64,000 nucleotides of DNA, taken from Streptomyces violaceorubidus. GTDB lineage: Bacteria > Actinomycetota > Actinomycetes > Streptomycetales > Streptomycetaceae. The stretch lies in NCBI RefSeq assembly GCF_000717995.1, contig NZ_JODM01000019.1, positions 1 to 64,000 on the forward strand, written 5' to 3'. The notes beneath the pieces are model-generated. The model worked only from the letters and a program-made list of their open reading frames with translations, was not told where the DNA came from and searched no databases. Positions 36,367-44,947 of this stretch are shown here, in pieces. The translations under genes were made by a program, and so were the position numbers. Position 1 is the stretch's first letter. The number at the start of each line of letters is the position of its first letter.

Positions 36367-37113
36367 ATGGCCGCCGAACAGCACCCCGGCGCGGACGACG
36401 CGCTGATGGCCGCGATCACGGGCGAGCCGCTGCCGCCGGACGCGGGCGCGGACGCCCAGGGCGAGTACCGGTCGGCGACGGCCGACGTGGCGCTGCTGCG
36501 GGAGCAGCTGAACCTGCTCGGCGACGCCCTGGGCGACGCCGTCCCGCAGGAGCGCGCGACGGCGACGGCGCAACCGGTGCGGGTCCCCGCACCGCGCCGC
36601 CGCCCCTTCCGCCTCGCCCTGGGCGTCCTGGCGGCGGCCTGCGCGGGGGTCGTCGTCGCGGGCCTGGGCTGGCTGGTGGTGCCAAGCGGCACCGGTGCCT
36701 CCGACGACGCGGCGAGCGGCAGCGCGGCCGACAAGTCCGCGGCCCGGCCAAAGGGCCCGTCCGCGGGCCAGGAGCCCGCCGTGGTCTTCGGCACCCCCCG
36801 GTACCTCGCCTGCGCCCGTCTGGTCGCCGAGGGCACGGTGACCGGCGCCGAACCGGTGCCGGGGGCCGCCCGGCACCGGATCACGCTCCGCGTGACGCGG
36901 GCCTACGCGCCCGGGGCGAGCACCGGGCCGACGACGACGTTCGTCCTGGACGACGGCCTTGCCCGGCTCGGCCCCGGCGACCGGGTCCTCGTCGGTGCCC
37001 TCCGGGACCGGCCCACCGCGGACGCGGTGATCACCGGCGACCGGAACATCGCCACCGCCCGTGCCCGGATCACCGCCTCCCTCCCCGAGGCCCGCACCCT
37101 CACCTGCCACTGA
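36367..37113 (+). CDS. Single-pass membrane protein, probable anti-sigma factor
   Basis: The 248-residue product has a cytoplasmic N-terminus (DDALMAAITGEPLPPDA, ADVALLREQLNLLGDAL) of the kind seen in streptomycete anti-sigma factors, one membrane helix (about 82-104, ALGVLAAACAGVVVAGLGWLVV) and an extracytoplasmic domain. The zinc-binding HxxxCxxC motif of the ZAS class is absent. It starts one nt after the sigma gene stop, so the two are translationally coupled, which is the main evidence for the anti-sigma role. Confidence 0.75.
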   Translation: MAAEQHPGADDALMAAITGEPLPPDAGADAQGEYRSATADVALLREQLNLLGDALGDAVPQERATATAQPVRVPAPRRRPFRLALGVLAAACAGVVVAGLGWLVVPSGTGASDDAASGSAADKSAARPKGPSAGQEPAVVFGTPRYLACARLVAEGTVTGAEPVPGAARHRITLRVTRAYAPGASTGPTTTFVLDDGLARLGPGDRVLVGALRDRPTADAVITGDRNIATARARITASLPEARTLTCH

Positions 37114-37435
37114 CCGCGCCGCCACACGCGACGGGGCGGGCGCCCGGCATCGCGCCCGCCCCTTCCCGCACCCGCACCGGACCACGGCCCGACCGGCGCC
37201 GGCCGGACCGGCCCGGAATCCGGTCCCGTCCGACCGCTCCCCCTCGATCAACGGATCACCGTCCGGGGAGAGTTGTCCGACACCGGGGACGGCCCGTGAC
37301 AACCCCGTGGCCCGTACGGCACCGGTGCGGGTGAAAAGGGGCCGAATCCCGTTCAACCGTCGCGGAGCGCGGCAACCCTCATGCGGTCGGTGCGGTCTCT
37401 CCCGGGACCGAGCAGTACCGAGGATGGGGGAAGAC
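37114..37435. other. Intergenic region upstream of the serine hydrolase
   Basis: 322 bp. A GGGGCGGGCGCCCGGCATCGCGCCCGCCCC hairpin (about 37133-37162) may end the sigma/anti-sigma transcript. I see no clear ECF promoter before the hydrolase and no RNA gene. Confidence 0.5.
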
Positions 37436-38575
37436 ATGACCGTACGTGTACGTACCGCCCTGCTCGCGGCCACCGCCCTGGCCCTGTCGGCGGCCGTCGC
37501 GGGCCCCGCCGTGGCCGCGCCCGCCGCCACCGGCGGCCACGACGCCACCCGCCGGGCCCTGCGGGCGGCCGTCGAGGACGGAGTGCCCGGGGTCACCGCG
37601 AGCGCCCGCGACGGCCGCGGGACCTGGTCCGGGACCGCCGGAGTGGGCGATCTGCGCACCGGCGAGCCGCGCTCCGAGCGGGACCGCTACCGGGTCGGCA
37701 GCATCACCAAGACCTTCGTGGCCACCGTGCTGCTGCAACTGGAGGCCGAGGGCCGGCTCTCGCTCGACGACACGGTGGACGAGTGGCTGCCGGGCCTGGT
37801 CGCGGGCCACGGCCACGACGGCGGCCGGATCACCCTGCGCCAACTCCTCAATCACACCAGCGGCGTCTACGACTACACGGCCGACGAGGGGTTCGCCCGC
37901 GACCACTTCCTCAAGGACGGCTTCTTCGAGCACCGCCACGAGACGGTGACACCGCGCGAGCTGGTCGCGATCGCCATGGCCCACGAGCCGGACTCCGCAC
38001 CCGGCGCCTCCTGGAACTACTCCAACACCAACTATGTCCTGGCCGGCCTGGTGATCGAGGCGGCCACCGGCCGCCCGTACGGCGAGGAGGTGCGCCGCCG
38101 GATCATCGAGCCGCTCGGGCTGCGCGCCACCTCCTTCCCGGGCACCCGCACGGGCCTGCCCGAGCCCAGCAGCCGGGCCTACTCCAAGCTGGCCCCGACG
38201 GCGACCGGCCCGACGTACGACGTCACGCGGCTGAACCCCTCCATCGCCGGCGCTTCGGGCGAGGCGATCTCCGACTCGGCGGACCTGAACCGCTTCTACA
38301 CCGCCCTCTTCCGCGGCAGGCTGCTGCCCGCGCAGCAGTTCGCCGAGATGACGACCACGGTCCCCGCACGGGAGGACGCCGACTACGGGCTCGGACTGAT
38401 CAAGCGTCGACTGGACTGCGGGGTGACGGTCTGGGGCCACGCCGGCGGCATCCACGGCTCCTCCTCGGAGGCGGTGACGACCGGGGACGGCCGGCACGCC
38501 CTCGCCCTCAACTTCAACGGCGACTGGTCCGGCGACGCCGAGGCGGTGATCGAGGCCGAGTTCTGCGACGGGTGA
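37436..38575 (+). CDS. Secreted serine hydrolase (beta-lactamase / DD-peptidase family)
   Basis: The 379-residue protein has a Sec signal peptide (RVRTALLAATALALSAAVAGPAVA, predicted cleavage after AVAA) and the class C/AmpC-like motifs: SxxK at Ser89-Lys92 (GSITKTF), YSN in WNYSNTNY, and a HAGG box in place of KTG near the end. Such proteins are D-Ala-D-Ala carboxypeptidases, D-stereospecific peptidases or esterases outside the cell; sequence does not separate them. The start could also be ATG 37424, four codons upstream. It may belong to the regulon of the adjacent ECF factor. Confidence 0.9.
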   Translation: MTVRVRTALLAATALALSAAVAGPAVAAPAATGGHDATRRALRAAVEDGVPGVTASARDGRGTWSGTAGVGDLRTGEPRSERDRYRVGSITKTFVATVLLQLEAEGRLSLDDTVDEWLPGLVAGHGHDGGRITLRQLLNHTSGVYDYTADEGFARDHFLKDGFFEHRHETVTPRELVAIAMAHEPDSAPGASWNYSNTNYVLAGLVIEAATGRPYGEEVRRRIIEPLGLRATSFPGTRTGLPEPSSRAYSKLAPTATGPTYDVTRLNPSIAGASGEAISDSADLNRFYTALFRGRLLPAQQFAEMTTTVPAREDADYGLGLIKRRLDCGVTVWGHAGGIHGSSSEAVTTGDGRHALALNFNGDWSGDAEAVIEAEFCDG

Positions 38576-38603
38576 GCTGGGCCAAGGGCCCGCCGGACAG
38601 GCC

Positions 38604-39674
38604 CTAGCGGGGCAGCACCACGACGTACGCCGCGGGCTCCCGGTCCCCGGCCGCCATCAGTGCCGTGCGCACGACGGTCGCCTGGTGCTCCGGGGAGTCC
38701 CGCAGCTTGCGCGGGGTCAGGTGCACGACCGTGATCCCCAGCCGCTCCAGGTGCTCGCGCTTGCGGGCGTGCTCCGCCCGGTCGGCGTCGTCCTCCCGGT
38801 GGCGGTGCGCCCGGGTGTCCAGCTCCAGCGCCACCGCGTGCTCGGGCCAGAAGGCGTCCACGCCGCCCAGGTGGGGGCCGCCGGGCAGGCGCAGGTCGAC
38901 GTTCCAGACCGGCTCGGGCAGGCCGTGCTCGCGCACCATCCGGTACAGCCGCTGCTCGGCCAGCGCCCGCCCCTCGGCGACCAGCGAGTCCACGGCGTCC
39001 ACCACGTGCGGGCGGCTGAGCAGCCGAGCCCGGTTCAACTCCCTGACCAGCACGGCCGGTTCGCAGTGTCCGCCGCGCACCGCCTCGGTCAGCAGGCGGC
39101 GGACCGTGCCCGGGTCGGTCAGCTCCGCCACCGCGTCCGCCAGGGCCCGCGCCACCGGCGCCACCGGCACCCCGGTCAGCTCCACGGCGGTCGGCAGCGC
39201 GGTCGTGCGCACGACGCGCGCACAGCCCGTGGTGCGCAGCCTGCGCAGCCGCGGGACCAGGACGTCGATCCGCTCCAGGGACGACAGCGGGGGAGCGGCC
39301 GAGAAGCCGTGCAGCGTCAGCGCGGCCAGGCCGGTGATCATCGCCTCCGCGTAGGCCGGCACGGGCGGCTGCTCCCCGCCCGGCTGGACCGGCACGGAGA
39401 CGCTCCCGCCCGCTGCCGCACCGCAGGAGCGGTCCCGCGCCGCGTAGAGCAGCACCGCGTGCAGGCGCTCGTCGCTGGTCGGTGGGCCAGGGTGCAGCAG
39501 CACGACGTTCGGGAGGAGTTGCTGCCAGGGACCGCCGGGCCGGCACTGCTCGTCGGTCTCCGCGGCGGAGACCCCGTGCGCCCGCAGCTGGGCGGCCGTC
39601 ATCAGCCGACGCCGGCCGTCGGCCAGTTCGTGGAGCGGGCGGGGGCGCGGGGTGATCGGGGTGTTGTGCGTCAT
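38604..39674 (-). CDS. AbiEi-like / DUF559 endonuclease-fold protein
   Basis: This 356-residue protein has an N-terminal wHTH-like region (RRRLMTAAQLRAHGVS, WQQLLPNVVLLHPGP) typical of AbiEi-type antitoxin domains, and a C-terminal DUF559/Vsr-like nuclease fold: PVWNVDLRLPGG, GVDAFWPEHAVALELDTRAHRH, a DDADRAEHARKREHLERLGITVVHLTPRKL block. D, E and a following basic residue of the restriction-endonuclease-like core appear conserved. No AbiEii-like nucleotidyltransferase is adjacent, so a toxin-antitoxin role is not supported by context. I chose the ATG at 39674; a longer frame lacks family sequence. Confidence 0.75.
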   Translation of the reverse strand: MTHNTPITPRPRPLHELADGRRRLMTAAQLRAHGVSAAETDEQCRPGGPWQQLLPNVVLLHPGPPTSDERLHAVLLYAARDRSCGAAAGGSVSVPVQPGGEQPPVPAYAEAMITGLAALTLHGFSAAPPLSSLERIDVLVPRLRRLRTTGCARVVRTTALPTAVELTGVPVAPVARALADAVAELTDPGTVRRLLTEAVRGGHCEPAVLVRELNRARLLSRPHVVDAVDSLVAEGRALAEQRLYRMVREHGLPEPVWNVDLRLPGGPHLGGVDAFWPEHAVALELDTRAHRHREDDADRAEHARKREHLERLGITVVHLTPRKLRDSPEHQATVVRTALMAAGDREPAAYVVVLPR

Positions 39675-39983
39675 GACCGGCAATTTCCCGCGCCCGATCC
39701 GCCCCTTAACCCCTGTTACACACCCATCGCCGAACCGGGACAGGCCCGCCCTGAAGGACGCCTGTTCGGATGCCGATAACCCCTGGTCCGCCACAGTGCG
39801 GCCCAGGGGTTACGGCTGCTCCTGACCGGATTCCGTAACGACGACGGAGCGCTCGGTCATGGGCCAGGGCTCAGCGGTGCGGGGCCGGACGGCGCCGCAC
39901 CGAGGGGCGCGGGGCCGTGTGCGGCTCCGCCGCGTGGGCGCGACCAGCCACGACCAAGCCGCGCCCGACGGCCGACAAAACCC
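39675..39983. other. Intergenic region between the second pepN and the AbiEi-like gene
   Basis: 309 bp containing the strong hairpin at 39777-39812 and otherwise GC-rich sequence without recognisable coding content. Confidence 0.5.
39777..39812 (-). terminator. Strong hairpin downstream of the second pepN gene
   Basis: TAACCCCTGG pairs with CCAGGGGTTA (10 bp), with an inner CCGC/GCGG stem and a short loop. It lies about 170 nt past the pepN stop and about 100 nt before the next gene on the same strand, so it could end pepN transcription or act in the leader of the AbiEi-like gene. Confidence 0.65.
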
Positions 39984-42569
39984 CTACGCACCCCCGTCGC
40001 AGGCCTGCGCGCGCAACGCCCGCGCCAGATCGTCCCGAGCCTCCAGCACCAGCCTGCGCAGGGCCGGTGCCGCGTCCTCGTGCGCCGACAGCCACGCGTC
40101 GGTCGCGTCCAGCGTGTCCTGGGAGTCCCGCAGGGAGGGGAACAGGCCCCGGACCACGTCCATCCCGATCTGGATGGACCGCTCGGCCCACACCCGCTCG
40201 ATCGCCGCGAAGTACTTCTCGGTGTACGGCGCGAGCAGCTCCCGCTGCGAGGGCTGCGCGAAACCGGCGATGGTCGCCTCCACCAGGGCGTTGGACAGCT
40301 TGTCCGACTCCACGACCTGCGCCCAGGCCTGCGCCTTGACCACGTCGGAGGGGCGCGAGGCCAGGCAGCGCACCTGGTGCCGCTTGCCGGAGGCGGTGTC
40401 GTCCCGGGCCAGTTCGGCCACCAGCACCGAGCCGTCGACCGCCCCGTGCGCGGACAGCGGGGTGAGGAAGGTCCACCGCAGTTCCTGGTCCACCTCCAGC
40501 CCGTCGATCTTCTCCGTGCCCTCCAGCAGACCCCGGAGCACCGCCAGGTCGGCCTCCTCGGCCGCCACCGACGCGAAGAACCGCGCCCACGCCAGCTGCT
40601 GCTCGCTGCCCGGCGCCGCGTCCCGCAGCTCGCGCAGCGCACCCTCGGCGAGCAGCCGACCGCCCGCCTCCCGCCACTCGGGGGCGGCGTAGTGCACCAG
40701 CGCCGCGCCGGTCCAGGCGTGCAGCATCTGCAGGACGCCGATGTCGGACTCGCGCCCCGCGAACCGCAGGACCAGCGCCGCGAAGTCCCGCGTCGGCAGC
40801 AGCGCGTCCCGCGTCATGTTCCACAGCGCCGACCAGCACAGGGCGCGGGCCAGCGGGTCGGTCAGCGCGCCCAGGTGCTCGCGCAGCGTCGCCAGCGAGG
40901 TGGCGTCGAAGCGCGTCTTGCAGTAGGTGAGGTCGTCGTCGTTGACCAGGACCAGCTCGGGCGCCTCGGCACCGGCCAGCTCCGCGACCACCGTGCGCGG
41001 CCCCTCGACGTCCACCTCGGCGCGCGCGTACCGCTCCAGCGCCCCCTCGGCCGTACGCCGGTACAGGCCCACCGCGACGCGGTGCGGGCGCAGTCGGGGG
41101 TGGTCCGCCGGGGTGGTCGCGGCCGCCTCCTGCACCACGGCCAGCTCGTCGACACGGCCCTCGGCGCTCAACAGCACCTGCGGGGTGAGCGAGTTGACGC
41201 CCGCCGTCTGGAGCCAGGAGCGCGACCAGGCCGCCATGTCCCGCCCGCTGGTCTCCTCCAGGACCGACAGCAGGTCGCCCAGGCGCGTGTTGCCGTACGC
41301 GTGCCGCTTGAAGTAGCGCCGCGCGCCCTCCAGGAACGCGTCCTGCCCGACGTACGCCACCAGTTGCTTGAGGGCGGAGGCGCCCTTGGCGTAGGTGATG
41401 CCGTCGAAGTTGAGCTTGGCGTCCTCCAGGTCACGGATGTCGGCCGTGATCGGATGGGTGGAGGGGAGCTGGTCGGCGCGGTAGGCCCACGCCTTGCGGC
41501 GGTTGGCGAAGGTGATCCAGGCGTCCTTGAAGCGGGTCGCGCCGACGTTGGCGAACGCGCCCATGAAGTCCGCGAAGGACTCCTTGAGCCACAGGTCGTC
41601 CCACCACTCCATGGTGACCAGGTCGCCGAACCACATGTGCGCCATCTCGTGCAGGATCGTGTTGGCGCGGCCCTCGTACGACGCCCGCGTCACCTTCCCG
41701 CGGAAGATGTACTCCTCCCGGAAGGTCACCATCCCCGGGTTCTCCATCGCGCCGAGGTTGTACTCGGGCACGAAGGCCTGGTCGTACTTCCCGAAGGGGT
41801 ACGGGTAGTCGAAGTGGTCGTGGAAGAAGTCCAGGCCCTGCTTGGTGACCAGGAAGACGTCGTCCGCGTCGAAGTGCGGCGCGAGACCCTTGCGGCACAT
41901 CGCCCCGAGCGGGATCTCCAGCCGCGTACCGTCCTCGAACACACGCTGGTAGGAGTCCGTGACGTAGTGGTACGGCCCCGCGACCACGCACGTGATGTAC
42001 GTCGAGATCGGCTTCGTCTCCGCGAACCGCCACACCCCGTCGGCGAGCTCACCCGCGCCGTTGGACCACACCGTCCACTCCTCGGGCGCCCGCACCTCGA
42101 AGCGGAAGGGCGCCTTGAGGTCCGGCTGCTCGAAGCACGCGAAGACCCGCCGCGAGTCGGCCGGCTCGTACTGCGTGTACAGGTACACCTCGCCGTCCTC
42201 GGGGTCGACGAAGCGGTGCAGTCCCTCGCCGGTGCGGGAGTACGCGCACCGGGCGTCGACCACCAGCTCGTTGTCGGCGGCCAGGTCCTCCAGGGCGATC
42301 CGGGAGCCGTCGAAGACCTCGCTCGGGTCGAGGTCGCGGCCGTTCAGGGAGACGGCGGTGACGCTCGGGGCGATCAGGTCGGCGAAGCTGCTCGCGCCCG
42401 GCTCGTTGCAGCGGAAGCGGATCGTGGTGACGGACCGGAACGTGCGCGGCCCCTCACCCTGTGCCTCACCGACGGCCGAGCGCACGTCGAGGGACACCTC
42501 GTACCCGTCGACGGACAGCAGTGCGGCCCGCTCCCGGGCCTCATCGCGGGTCAGATTCTCACCGGGCAC
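39984..42569 (-). CDS. pepN: Aminopeptidase N (M1 metallopeptidase), copy 2
   Basis: This is an 861-residue M1 aminopeptidase with GAMEN and HEMAH (H307, E308, H311; third ligand E330 in WLKESFA). Its domain layout equals that of copy 1, but the sequence is clearly diverged, so this is an old paralogue. I chose the GTG at 42569: it gives an N-terminus (VPGENLTRDEARE) parallel to copy 1 (MPGTNLTREEARQ) and puts GGGAG at a normal distance; GTG 42578 is too close to it. It is divergent from the Rv2466c-like gene, as pepN is in mycobacteria, so this copy occupies the conserved position. Confidence 0.95.
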   Translation of the reverse strand: MPGENLTRDEARERAALLSVDGYEVSLDVRSAVGEAQGEGPRTFRSVTTIRFRCNEPGASSFADLIAPSVTAVSLNGRDLDPSEVFDGSRIALEDLAADNELVVDARCAYSRTGEGLHRFVDPEDGEVYLYTQYEPADSRRVFACFEQPDLKAPFRFEVRAPEEWTVWSNGAGELADGVWRFAETKPISTYITCVVAGPYHYVTDSYQRVFEDGTRLEIPLGAMCRKGLAPHFDADDVFLVTKQGLDFFHDHFDYPYPFGKYDQAFVPEYNLGAMENPGMVTFREEYIFRGKVTRASYEGRANTILHEMAHMWFGDLVTMEWWDDLWLKESFADFMGAFANVGATRFKDAWITFANRRKAWAYRADQLPSTHPITADIRDLEDAKLNFDGITYAKGASALKQLVAYVGQDAFLEGARRYFKRHAYGNTRLGDLLSVLEETSGRDMAAWSRSWLQTAGVNSLTPQVLLSAEGRVDELAVVQEAAATTPADHPRLRPHRVAVGLYRRTAEGALERYARAEVDVEGPRTVVAELAGAEAPELVLVNDDDLTYCKTRFDATSLATLREHLGALTDPLARALCWSALWNMTRDALLPTRDFAALVLRFAGRESDIGVLQMLHAWTGAALVHYAAPEWREAGGRLLAEGALRELRDAAPGSEQQLAWARFFASVAAEEADLAVLRGLLEGTEKIDGLEVDQELRWTFLTPLSAHGAVDGSVLVAELARDDTASGKRHQVRCLASRPSDVVKAQAWAQVVESDKLSNALVEATIAGFAQPSQRELLAPYTEKYFAAIERVWAERSIQIGMDVVRGLFPSLRDSQDTLDATDAWLSAHEDAAPALRRLVLEARDDLARALRAQACDGGA

Positions 42570-42714
42570 GGGCGGCACTCCCTCGGATGGTGTTCAGTAT
42601 GTGGACAGCACCGATCCTGCCATGCGCCCCTGACGCCCGGCAGCCGGGAATGGGTGGGCCGGGCGGTCGGTTGCCCCGGAGAACGCTCGCTCGCGCAGCC
42701 TCATGAGGAGAGAC

Positions 42715-43353
42715 ATGTCGGAGAAGACGCCCGTCGACTTCTGGTTCGACCCCCTGTGCCCCTGGGCCTGGATGACCTCCCGCTGGGTCCTGGAGGTGGA
42801 GAAGGTCAGGGACATCGAGGTCCGCTGGCACCTGATGAGCCTCGCCGTCCTCAACGAGGACAAGCTCGACGAGCTGCCCGCCGAGTACCGCGAGATGCTG
42901 GAGGTCAAGGCCTGGGGTCCGGTCCGCGTCGTCATCGCGGCCCAGGAGGAGCACGGCCGCGAGGTGCTCGGCGACCTCTACACGGCGCTCGGCACCCGCA
43001 TCCACAACCAGGAGGAGGGCCCGGGCCGGGAGACGGTGGCCGCCGCCCTCAAGGACGTCGGTCTGCCCGAGTCCCTCATGGACCACTGGGACGGCACCGC
43101 CTACGAGCCGCAGCTGCGCGCCTCCCACCAGGAGGGCATCGACAAGGTCGGCCAGGAGGTCGGCACCCCGGTCATCGCCGTGCCCGGCGCCGACGGCGAG
43201 CAGGTCGCCTTCTTCGGCCCGGTCGTCACCCCCGCCCCCAAGGGCGAGGAGGCCGCCAGGCTCTGGGACGGCACCCTCGCCGTGGCCTCCGTGCCGGGCT
43301 TCTACGAGATCAAGCGGACCCGCACCAAGGGCCCGGACTTCAGCAACCTGTAG
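42715..43353 (+). CDS. DsbA-fold protein, Rv2466c (mycothiol-dependent nitroreductase) family
   Basis: This 212-residue protein aligns by eye along its length with M. tuberculosis Rv2466c: VDFWFDPLCPWAWMTSRWVLEVEKVRDIEV, AWGPVRVVIAA, GTRIHN, VGTPVIAVPG, VAFFGPV, and FYEIKRTRTKGPDF at the end. Rv2466c is a mycothiol-dependent oxidoreductase that activates nitro prodrugs and responds to oxidative stress. Here the active site reads Cys15-Pro-Trp-Ala18, so the second (resolving) cysteine is replaced by alanine. GAGGAGA precedes the ATG. Confidence 0.92.
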   Translation: MSEKTPVDFWFDPLCPWAWMTSRWVLEVEKVRDIEVRWHLMSLAVLNEDKLDELPAEYREMLEVKAWGPVRVVIAAQEEHGREVLGDLYTALGTRIHNQEEGPGRETVAAALKDVGLPESLMDHWDGTAYEPQLRASHQEGIDKVGQEVGTPVIAVPGADGEQVAFFGPVVTPAPKGEEAARLWDGTLAVASVPGFYEIKRTRTKGPDFSNL

Positions 43354-43379
43354 GCCGCGCCCGCGCGCCCCGGCGCACA

Positions 43380-43416
43380 GGAAGCCCCCGCGAGTCACGT
43401 CCTCGCGGGGGCTTCC
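43380..43416. terminator. Bidirectional terminator between the Rv2466c-like gene and sodF
   Basis: A perfect 15-bp stem (GGAAGCCCCCGCGAG / CTCGCGGGGGCTTCC) with a 7-nt loop lies between convergent genes and is followed by CTCATT. Confidence 0.9.
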
Positions 43417-43478
43417 CTCATTCCGCCCGCCCGGTGAAGGTTGAGAAGACGATCACGAGGCAGGACGACCCGGAGGGC

Positions 43479-44120
43479 TCAGGGAGCCGGCAGCAGCGTG
43501 TTGGTGCGGGACCTGGCGGCCTCGTAGCGCCTGGCCACGTCCTGCCAGTTGACGACGGCCCACATGGCCTCGATGAAGTCGACCTTCTGGTTCTTGTACT
43601 GCAGGTAGAAGGCGTGCTCCCAGGCGTCGAAGACCAGGATCGGGGTGGACCCCTGGCCGACGTTGCCCTGGTGGTCGTAGATCTGCTCGACGATCAGCCG
43701 GCCGCTCAGCGGCTCGTACGCCAGCACGCCCCAGCCCGAGCCCTGGGTGGTCGCGGCGGCCTTGGTGAGCTGCGCCTGGAAACCGGCGAAGGAGCCGAAG
43801 GACTCGGCGATCGCGGCGGCCAGCTCGCCCACGCCGTCCTTCTCCAGGGGCTCGCCGCCGCCCTCGCCGGTCATGTTGTGCCAGTAGATCGAGTGCAGGA
43901 TGTGGCCGGAGAGGTGGAAGGCCAGGTTCTTCTCCAGGCCGTTGATCGAGCCCCACGTCTCCTTGTCCCGCGCCTCGGCGAGCTGCTCCAGCGCGTCGTT
44001 GGCGCCCTTGACGTACGCCGCGTGGTGCTTGTCGTGGTGCAGCTCGATGATCTCGGGGCTGATCACGGGAGCCAGCGCCGAGTAGTCGTACGGCAGCTCA
44101 GGAAGCGTGTAGACGGACAT
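43479..44120 (-). CDS. sodF: Fe/Mn-family superoxide dismutase
   Basis: This 213-residue enzyme converts superoxide to hydrogen peroxide and oxygen. Family features are [18 protein letters not shown], metal ligand His28 ([12 protein letters not shown]), the second ligand in [26 protein letters not shown], and [15 protein letters not shown] with the Asp and His ligands. In Streptomyces the iron-type SodF is produced when nickel is scarce and repressed by Nur when nickel allows NiSOD. A near-perfect Nur-type box lies 24-40 bp upstream of the start. GGAGGGG precedes the ATG at 44120. Confidence 0.95.
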   Translation of the reverse strand: MSVYTLPELPYDYSALAPVISPEIIELHHDKHHAAYVKGANDALEQLAEARDKETWGSINGLEKNLAFHLSGHILHSIYWHNMTGEGGGEPLEKDGVGELAAAIAESFGSFAGFQAQLTKAAATTQGSGWGVLAYEPLSGRLIVEQIYDHQGNVGQGSTPILVFDAWEHAFYLQYKNQKVDFIEAMWAVVNWQDVARRYEAARSRTNTLLPAP

Positions 44121-44143
44121 GGCGGATCCCCTCCGGCCTCTTA

Positions 44144-44160
44144 TTGCAAAAGCCTTGCAA
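44144..44160. promoter_or_regulatory. Predicted Nur box upstream of sodF
   Basis: TTGCAA, 5 bp (AAGCC), TTGCAA matches the tTGCaa-N5-ttGCAA motif recalled for the nickel-responsive Fur-family repressor Nur. Its position in the sodF leader/promoter region fits repression. Confidence 0.75.
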
Positions 44161-44219
44161 GTGCACGCTAGCAGCAAGAGTGCTCGGAGGGGTGGAGGGG
44201 TGGGCCCGCGCACACGAAA

Positions 44220-44249
44220 GGGCCCCCGCACGAGTCCGTGCGGGGGCCC
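44220..44249 (-). terminator. Hairpin after the permease relic
   Basis: GGGCCCCCGCACG pairs perfectly with CGTGCGGGGGCCC (13 bp, 4-nt loop). It lies 47 nt downstream of the relic's stop, so the transcriptional terminator has outlived the gene. Confidence 0.8.
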
Positions 44250-44295
44250 TCGGGGGAAGGCCGGTAGGTGACCCCGACCACCTCCAGGCGGGCGA

Positions 44296-44620
44296 TCACG
44301 GCGTCGAACCGCTGGCCGCCCCCCGGCGCTGCCGGGCGTGGCCGAGGGCCGCCAGGGCCGGCGTCATCCCGCCCGTCGAGTACCGCTGCACCCGGGTGTC
44401 CGGTTCGCGGGCCATCGGCACGAACACCGCCGCCATGCCCGCCAGGGCCACCCAGGTCAGCCACGGGAAGCCCCACATGCGCACGACGACCCTCCCGGGC
44501 GCCTCCCGCTCCAGGCGGCGGCGCAGCCGCAGCTGCGAGGCGGCGATGAAGATCCAGACGACCAGGATGACCGCGCCGATCATGTTCAGCAGCCAGGCGA
44601 AGACGTCGTCCGGCCGCCAG
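44296..44620 (-). pseudogene. C-terminal relic of an APC-family amino acid permease
   Basis: The frame (open back to 44709) encodes NMIGAVILVVWIFIAASQLRLRRRLEREAPGRVVVRMWGFPWLTWVALA, which aligns with the last two or three helices of the intact permease at 45611-47047 (NSSGAVALFVWLVICFSQLRMRR, LVVRMWLFPYLTWAA). About the first 370 residues are missing, and the 30 residues preceding the homology are unrelated. It could be expressed as a two-helix peptide, but decay is likelier. Confidence 0.75.
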
Positions 44621-44947
44621 GGAGCGGCTCGTCCGATGCGTGGGGGGACATGGGGCAAAAGCGCCCACAGTTTCCGGTCCCGTGCCGTCCGGCGGTGGCG
44701 GACGCCCACGATACGGACGGCCCGGATGCGGAATGTGATCGTCCGAATGCAGGGTTCCGCTTCCGGGTGACGCCCGCCTCACCCCCTCGGTGACCGGTGT
44801 CACCCCGGTCCAGGTGTATCCCGGGCCCTTTGTCGGGAGCCCACCAAGCCGACGAGCGGGCCTTTGTCGAGCGCTGCTGGTGATCGGCCCCCGCCACTGG
44901 GATAGCGTCGCGGTGTCCCGACATGTCCACACCACCGCGGAGTCCCC

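Noticed and set aside
38604..39674. Type IV toxin-antitoxin system (AbiEi/AbiEii)
   Set aside because: Only the AbiEi-like N-terminal domain is present, fused to a DUF559-like fold, and no nucleotidyltransferase toxin gene is next to it.
44789..44804. GGTGAC-CGGT-GTCACC inverted repeat as a bioY operator
   Set aside because: It is about 145 bp upstream of bioY and does not resemble a biotin-repressor site I know. Short GC-rich inverted repeats are common here, so I could not support a function.
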